A stretch of 5,767 nucleotides of DNA from Deltaproteobacteria bacterium. GTDB lineage: Bacteria; Myxococcota_A; UBA796. The stretch's first letter is position 1. Each line of letters begins with the position of its first letter. This document shows, one piece after another, positions 1 through 3,908 of the stretch. A model generated the notes under the pieces. The model had not been told where the DNA came from, searched no databases, and saw only the letters and a list, made by a program, of their open reading frames with translations. The position numbers and the translations under genes are program-made. The stretch spans positions 2,614 to 8,380 of the forward strand of contig PALY01000075.1 of assembly GCA_002707085.1 (NCBI GenBank), written 5' to 3'.

Positions 1-785
1 CCGGCAAGGTCTCTGTGTTTGAGGGTATGGTCGCCCACCAGTGGGCCATCGCCGGGAATAAAGTTGATGACACCGGGAGGGAAACCTGCCTCTTCAAGCA
101 GTTTGTATCCGTACCAGGCACTGAGTAGTTGTGTTGTTGCTGGTTTCCATACAGACACGTTGCCCATCAATGCTGGTGCTGTTGGAATGTTCAGCGCAAT
201 GGACGTGAAATTGAATGGAGTAATGGAAAGAACAAACCCTTCCAGGGGGCGTTGGTCCAGTCGGTTCCACATGCCAGGGTTGCTGCCTGGCTGTTGGCTC
301 ATGATTTCCTGGCTATATCGCGCGTTGAATTTCCAGAAATCAATCAACTCACAGGCCGCATCAATTTCGGCTTGGTGGCATGTTTTTCCCTGACCGATCA
401 TGGTGGATACATTGATGCGGTCCCGCCATGGGCCGGCCAACAATTCCGCTGCTTTCAGCATGACAGCGGCACGATCTTGCCAGGGTATGGCAGCCCAATC
501 ACGTTGTGCGGCAAGACTGTTTTCGACGGCATCTTTAATGACGGCAGGGTCCGCCATGTGTGCTTTCGCCAGAACATGCTGGTGATTGCTTGGATTGGTG
601 ATTTCCTCGATGTTTCCGGTACGAATCTCCTTTCCGCCAACAACACATGGAATGTCGATGACCTCATTCAACTGTCGTTGAATCTCTACTTCAAGTGATG
701 CGCGCTCGGTCGAGCCTGGCGCATGACTTTGTACGGGTTCGTTGGTGGGGGGAGGGGTGGAGAAAATTCCGTCAGTAGCACTCAT
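1..785 (-). CDS. pruA: delta-1-pyrroline-5-carboxylate dehydrogenase (ALDH4A1-type), N-terminal part, cut by left edge
   Basis: This enzyme oxidises glutamate-gamma-semialdehyde (from pyrroline-5-carboxylate) to glutamate with NAD+, the second step of proline catabolism. I translated the minus strand from the ATG at 785-783; 261 codons are visible and the frame stays open to the edge. The match is to the animal mitochondrial ALDH4A1 form, from memory of that sequence: a TNEPV start block (residues 14-18), IPCVVGG (45-51), the signature TMIGQGKT (128-135) followed by QAEIDAACELIDF, ITPFNF (188-193) whose Asn192 is the expected oxyanion Asn, APALMGN (203-209), WKPA (213-216) with the NAD-binding Lys214, and a GDGPLVGD block (245-252). 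Family members are about 540-560 residues, so the catalytic Cys and general-base Glu lie beyond the edge and cannot be checked. The protein is monofunctional at this end: no proline dehydrogenase domain precedes it. The start is supported by AAGGAG eight bases upstream. No targeting peptide is evident. The family call is firm; the gene symbol is by function. Confidence 0.95.
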   Translation of the reverse strand, partial: MSATDGIFSTPPPTNEPVQSHAPGSTERASLEVEIQRQLNEVIDIPCVVGGKEIRTGNIEEITNPSNHQHVLAKAHMADPAVIKDAVENSLAAQRDWAAIPWQDRAAVMLKAAELLAGPWRDRINVSTMIGQGKTCHQAEIDAACELIDFWKFNARYSQEIMSQQPGSNPGMWNRLDQRPLEGFVLSITPFNFTSIALNIPTAPALMGNVSVWKPATTQLLSAWYGYKLLEEAGFPPGVINFIPGDGPLVGDHTLKHRDLA

Positions 786-840
786 GGTCTGAACTCCTTG
801 GTTGGGGGCTGGTAACATATGGGCGCGCTACGGTCAGGGT
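786..840. promoter_or_regulatory. 55-base divergent spacer between the dehydrogenase and phosphotransferase genes
   Basis: Both genes are read outward from this spacer, so it should hold, or lie next to, two promoters. The only AT-rich patch is around 813-820. Read on the minus strand it gives TATGTT (814-819), a four-of-six match to a -10 box, but no fitting -35 box lies 16-18 bases upstream. On the plus strand I find no convincing -10/-35 pair. With so little room, promoter elements probably extend into the first codons of one or both genes. The position as a divergent control region is clear; no specific promoter element can be named. Confidence 0.4.
794..799 (-). promoter_or_regulatory. 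ribosome binding site of the P5C dehydrogenase gene
   Basis: On the minus strand the hexamer AAGGAG sits eight bases before the ATG at 785-783. It is a near-consensus Shine-Dalgarno site and fixes the start of the dehydrogenase gene. Confidence 0.8.
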
Positions 841-3303
841 ATGAATGTGTTGATCTCGCTTGATAGTCCAAATGCAGTTGACCGCTCGATAGTGGGCGGC
901 AAGGCTGCGGTTTTGGCTCAGTTGAAGGCCAATGGCATGTCTGTGATGTCAGGATTTGTCATTCCAGCTGGAGAGCTCGATACATTCTTGGATTCCAAGG
1001 GGTGGTCTGAACGTGCGAAAAAGGGTGATCCGAGCCTGTCTGATGCAATTCGGAAAACACGGCTCGGTCCCGAGTTGGCAGGCGCCCTACGAGAGGCATG
1101 CGGACGACTGGGGGGGCAATTCGTGGTTCGCTCATCGGGGATTGACGAAGATGGAGTTGAATCGAGTTGGGCTGGACAGTTTGAAACCGTGATTGGTGTT
1201 CATCCGGGAGATGAAACTGAATCGGCTGTTTTGCGATGCTGGGCCTCGGCTTTTGATGCCCGTGCAGAAGCCTACAGGTCTAAGACAGGAAAGATACATC
1301 GGGTACGATTGGCCATCCTGGTCCAGCCAGTCGTTGAGTCTCGGTGTGCTGGAGTGTTGTTTACAGTCAACCCCCTTACCGGATCGTGGCGGGAGATGAC
1401 GGTAGAGGCAGCTTGGGGGCAGGCTGCGCCGGTGGTTCAAGGTGAAGTGGTACCCGACTATTATGTCGTTCGTCGGCCCCGGCGGGTTCCTCGCTCCATT
1501 CAACGGGTGTTGGCTCGAATTCAATTGGATGTAGTAGAGGATGTGGTTCGGCCTCAAAAAGAGGCGTGTCATGTGACGTCCGAGGGCCTTGTTTCTGTAC
1601 CTGTAGAGGCGGCCCGGGTGGATGCCCCAAAACTGCGACACGCAGAGTTGCTGCGTTTGTGCCGATTGGGGCTTCGGGTGGAGGGGCTATTGGGAGGGCC
1701 GCAAGACATCGAATGGGCCCTTGGTTCTGATGGTGGATTCGTTGTTCTACAGTCTCGTCCCGTTACCACCGGGGTTGGTGTCCGCCGGACAGGGGAAGCA
1801 TTGTGGACCCGTCGATTTATTGGTGAGCGCTGGACGGAACCAGCGACCCCGTTGGGGTGGTCGTTGATGGGCGGGTTGATTCACAGTTTTATTGAGTATC
1901 CAGAGACCCAAAAGCGATATTTGGGTGGCGGATCTCCGACGCGAATGGAGCGGTTTGCTCCATATCTAAATGTGACCATATTTCGGTATCTTTCATTTAA
2001 GTTGCCCGGAGCCCCTCCACCTCGTTTCATGATGGAGTTGCTTCCGCCTGGTGAGCAACGAGGCTGGTTTCGACGGCGTGGTCAGGCTCCAGATTTGAGG
2101 GTCTATTCGAGCGTTCTAAAGGAAACTGTAAAGGGTCGAAGGTGGGAACGGTTTGCAGCCAATCCCTTTACCAATCCTGCTTGTTGGGAGGAATTTCTAG
2201 GGCGCCTTGATGAGCAACTTCCCTTGCTCATGAATGAAGGCGCTGATCTGCAGGCATGTATGGCGTTGGCCGACCGGTGCAGGGCGCTGGCAGCTCAGTA
2301 TGTTGGCATACACATTTGCAGCCTATTGTTTGCAAACCTGTTTTTTCAGGTTTGTGAAGGCATGCTGTTGGCGCGTGATCAAGTTCAGCTTTCAAAGGAT
2401 GTGTTGCGACCCACAAAGCCCAGTTGGACTGTTCGTACCAATCATGCCCTTTGGCTATTGGGGCGTGAAGAGATCACAATGGAATCATTCATCGATCAGT
2501 TTGGTCACCGGGCGCCATCATCTTGGGAAATTTTTAGCCCAAGATGGAGCGAGTCGTTGTCTCAGGTGTCCGTACTTGCCCAAGCTGCGGCACAACATGG
2601 TGACCCTGAAGCCCTGGCTGCTGAACAGGCTCAACGCGCCCGTTCAGCCAGTGGGGCGATGAAGGGGTTGATGAAGTCTTTGGTGTCACGAACGCAGGAA
2701 TACCTGCTTCTGCGTGAAAACCAACGCTTCCATTTTGATCGTTTGTTGTGGGCTTGGAAGCAGCAACTGATGGCTGTAGAGCGCATGACTGGACTGGAGA
2801 TCCGTTTTCTTCAAATCGAAGAATTAGAAGCGCTGATTGCGGAAAGGTTGCCAGCCAAGGATGCTGAAGAGCGCATCATTCGAAGAAAAAAATCGTGGAT
2901 GAGGGAGATCGAGCGGAGGGCTTTGGGTGATGAACCCCCAACATTTGCGATTGGAACAAAAGGGATTGAAGTGGATGAGGCCGCAATCCGATTGCAAGGC
3001 ACAGGTACATCACCGGGTGTGGTGACGGGCACTGTTAGAGTGTTGCGATCCCCGGGAGATGCTGGGCGGCTGCAGCCAGGCGATATCCTGGTGGCCAGGG
3101 CAACAGATCCTGGTTGGACCCCACTGTTTCTAAAGGTCGGTGCCGTCGTTGTGGAGTTGGGCGGAATGTTGTCTCATGGTGCGGTGGTGGCCCGTGAGTA
3201 TGGTTTGCCCGCAGTCGTTAATGTGGCAGGTGCGACGACCGTGCTTAAGGACGGCCAATTGGTCACGGTGGATGGAAAACAAGGGGTGGTCTGGGTCCGT
3301 TAG
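841..3303 (+). CDS. PEP-synthase-like ATP-grasp phosphotransferase of rifampicin-phosphotransferase (RPH) architecture, substrate unknown
   Basis: Residues 1-315 form a PEP/pyruvate-binding ATP-grasp domain: VGGKAA with Lys21, VRSSG (96-100) followed by DEDG and WAGQFET, a GVLFTVNPLTG strand-turn, DIEWA (289-293, Glu291) and the closing LQSRPVT (303-309, Gln304, Arg306). Residues 717-820 form the mobile phosphohistidine domain, starting TGTSPG (721-726) and carrying the catalytic-type His779 in LSHGAVVARE, about 40 residues from the end. Between them lies a roughly 400-residue, mostly helical region beginning with a WTEPATPLGWS motif. There is no C-terminal TIM barrel, so this is not a true PEP synthase or pyruvate phosphate dikinase. 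The order ATP-grasp / acceptor domain / His domain is that of rifampicin phosphotransferases, which move a phosphate from ATP via His to a small molecule. The acceptor here is unknown. I chose ATG 841 because the family's conserved N-terminus begins there; TTG 802 would add 13 unconserved residues, and GTG 847 sits better relative to a weak AGGG at 836-839. Leucine is often TTG, more so than in the neighbours. Confidence 0.88.
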   Translation: MNVLISLDSPNAVDRSIVGGKAAVLAQLKANGMSVMSGFVIPAGELDTFLDSKGWSERAKKGDPSLSDAIRKTRLGPELAGALREACGRLGGQFVVRSSGIDEDGVESSWAGQFETVIGVHPGDETESAVLRCWASAFDARAEAYRSKTGKIHRVRLAILVQPVVESRCAGVLFTVNPLTGSWREMTVEAAWGQAAPVVQGEVVPDYYVVRRPRRVPRSIQRVLARIQLDVVEDVVRPQKEACHVTSEGLVSVPVEAARVDAPKLRHAELLRLCRLGLRVEGLLGGPQDIEWALGSDGGFVVLQSRPVTTGVGVRRTGEALWTRRFIGERWTEPATPLGWSLMGGLIHSFIEYPETQKRYLGGGSPTRMERFAPYLNVTIFRYLSFKLPGAPPPRFMMELLPPGEQRGWFRRRGQAPDLRVYSSVLKETVKGRRWERFAANPFTNPACWEEFLGRLDEQLPLLMNEGADLQACMALADRCRALAAQYVGIHICSLLFANLFFQVCEGMLLARDQVQLSKDVLRPTKPSWTVRTNHALWLLGREEITMESFIDQFGHRAPSSWEIFSPRWSESLSQVSVLAQAAAQHGDPEALAAEQAQRARSASGAMKGLMKSLVSRTQEYLLLRENQRFHFDRLLWAWKQQLMAVERMTGLEIRFLQIEELEALIAERLPAKDAEERIIRRKKSWMREIERRALGDEPPTFAIGTKGIEVDEAAIRLQGTGTSPGVVTGTVRVLRSPGDAGRLQPGDILVARATDPGWTPLFLKVGAVVVELGGMLSHGAVVAREYGLPAVVNVAGATTVLKDGQLVTVDGKQGVVWVR
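2333..2354. repeat. perfect 8-bp inverted repeat with T6 loop inside the phosphotransferase gene
   Basis: The arms CAAACCTG (2333-2340) and CAGGTTTG (2347-2354) are exact reverse complements around a loop of six T. Two G-U pairs and one A-T pair could extend the stem. It lies within codons of the middle domain. Because the T run is in the loop and not after the stem, this is not a normal intrinsic terminator. It may be chance. Confidence 0.35.
2519..2546. repeat. perfect 9-bp inverted repeat with 10-base loop inside the phosphotransferase gene
   Basis: The arms CATCTTGGG (2519-2527) and CCCAAGATG (2538-2546) are exact reverse complements around an AT-rich ten-base loop; T2518 and G2547 could add a wobble pair. 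It is in the middle-domain coding region, about 165 bases after the 2333-2354 hairpin. No T tract follows. No function is known. Confidence 0.35.
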
Positions 3304-3323
3304 AGGAATCGTTCCATCTGCCG
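3266..3323 (+). repeat. 12-bp imperfect inverted repeat spanning the convergent stop codons
   Basis: CGGTGGATGGAA (3266-3277) can pair with TTCCATCTGCCG (3312-3323) through ten Watson-Crick pairs and two adjacent G-U pairs, around a 34-base loop that contains both stop codons. In the plus-strand RNA the wobbles are tolerated; in the minus-strand RNA the same positions become A-C mismatches. Only a short TTT follows, so it is not a standard intrinsic terminator. It could help end or protect the phosphotransferase transcript, or be chance. Confidence 0.3.
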
Positions 3324-3908
3324 TTTGAATTCGATGCGATCGACGATGTCTGTCAGGTAGTCCATTCGTTCGGAGTCCCACACGAGGACCGGTGATTGGT
3401 CGTAGCGGTCAATCCAGTCTTCATACAGACTGTTCAGACGTCGCAGGTAGGTTGTGGGAATCTCTTGTTCCGATTTGCGCCCACGTTTGCGTATTCGGGC
3501 CCGAATCGACTTTACGGAACACCGCAGGTAGATCATCAGGTCGGGTGGCTGGAGTGCTTCTTTCATGGTGCGATAAAGCTCCATGTAGGTCTCGTAATCC
3601 CGTTTGTTTATGTGTTTTCCACGATACAAGTTTGTGCAGAAGATTTCGGCATCTTCGTAGATAGTACGGTCTTGAACGACCGTTGTGTCCCTGGAATTTA
3701 GCGCCATATGCAGCTTGAATTTATGGGTCAGGAAATACAATTGGCTATGAAAGCCCCAAGCGCTCATGTCTTTATAGAAATCATCCAGATATGGGTTGTT
3801 CATGAAGGGTTCATATATGGGTTCGAATCCATATTGTTGGCCCAAGAACTCGACCATGGAGCTTTTGCCTACACCCATATTTCCTGCGACGGCGATGAAC
3901 TTGTTCAT
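3300..3908 (-). CDS. deoxynucleoside kinase (deoxyadenosine/deoxyguanosine kinase family)
   Basis: The 202-residue protein matches the dNK family, which moves the gamma-phosphate of ATP to the 5'-OH of a deoxynucleoside in cytoplasmic salvage. The order of motifs is complete: P-loop GNMGVGKSS (9-17, Lys15), the catalytic-base EP motif (Glu33-Pro34), NPYLDDFY (38-45), Gln56 in FHSQLYFL (base recognition position), QDRTIYEDAEIF (79-90, the DRS-type motif with Asp80-Arg81), DLMIYLR (123-129) and the arginine-rich LID RIRKRGR (138-144). Length is normal for bacterial dNKs. The specificity (dA, dG, dC or dT) cannot be read from these motifs. Its ATG (3908-3906) overlaps the TGA of the upstream ceramidase-like gene as ATGA, so translation is probably coupled. 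Its TAA (3302-3300) interlocks with the stop of the convergent phosphotransferase gene. The coding strand is rich in A and C compared with the convergent gene. Confidence 0.95.
   Translation of the reverse strand: MNKFIAVAGNMGVGKSSMVEFLGQQYGFEPIYEPFMNNPYLDDFYKDMSAWGFHSQLYFLTHKFKLHMALNSRDTTVVQDRTIYEDAEIFCTNLYRGKHINKRDYETYMELYRTMKEALQPPDLMIYLRCSVKSIRARIRKRGRKSEQEIPTTYLRRLNSLYEDWIDRYDQSPVLVWDSERMDYLTDIVDRIEFKRQMERFL

Noticed and set aside
129..698. A 189-codon open frame on the plus strand.
   Set aside because: It runs antisense to the dehydrogenase gene, whose minus-strand protein matches ALDH4A1 along its whole length. The plus-strand product resembles no family I know and is a shadow.
786..840. 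Paired sigma-70 promoters in the divergent spacer.
   Set aside because: Only a four-of-six -10-like hexamer (TATGTT, minus strand) is present, with no matching -35 box; I could not support a defined promoter on either strand.
1132..1641. A 169-codon open frame on the minus strand.
   Set aside because: It is antisense to the conserved ATP-grasp domain of the phosphotransferase gene, with a low-complexity, Pro/Arg/His-rich product of shadow type.
2234..2662. A 142-codon open frame on the plus strand inside the phosphotransferase gene.
   Set aside because: It is an out-of-frame shadow within an intact gene; its Trp/Cys/Arg-rich product has no recognisable motif and no ribosome site.
841..3303. 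Reading this gene as true phosphoenolpyruvate synthase (ppsA).
   Set aside because: PEP synthase has its phosphohistidine domain in the middle and a C-terminal TIM barrel for pyruvate. Here the His domain is at the very end and no barrel is present.
3815..3834. A 20-base near-palindrome containing GGTTCGAATCC, which looks like a tRNA T-arm.
   Set aside because: The T-stem pairs only two bases before mismatching, there is no acceptor, D or anticodon arm around it, and it encodes conserved kinase residues (GFEP, with the EP motif just after) on the minus strand. The palindrome (ATATGG / CCATAT arms around TTCGAA with one mismatched pair) is most simply due to the codons.
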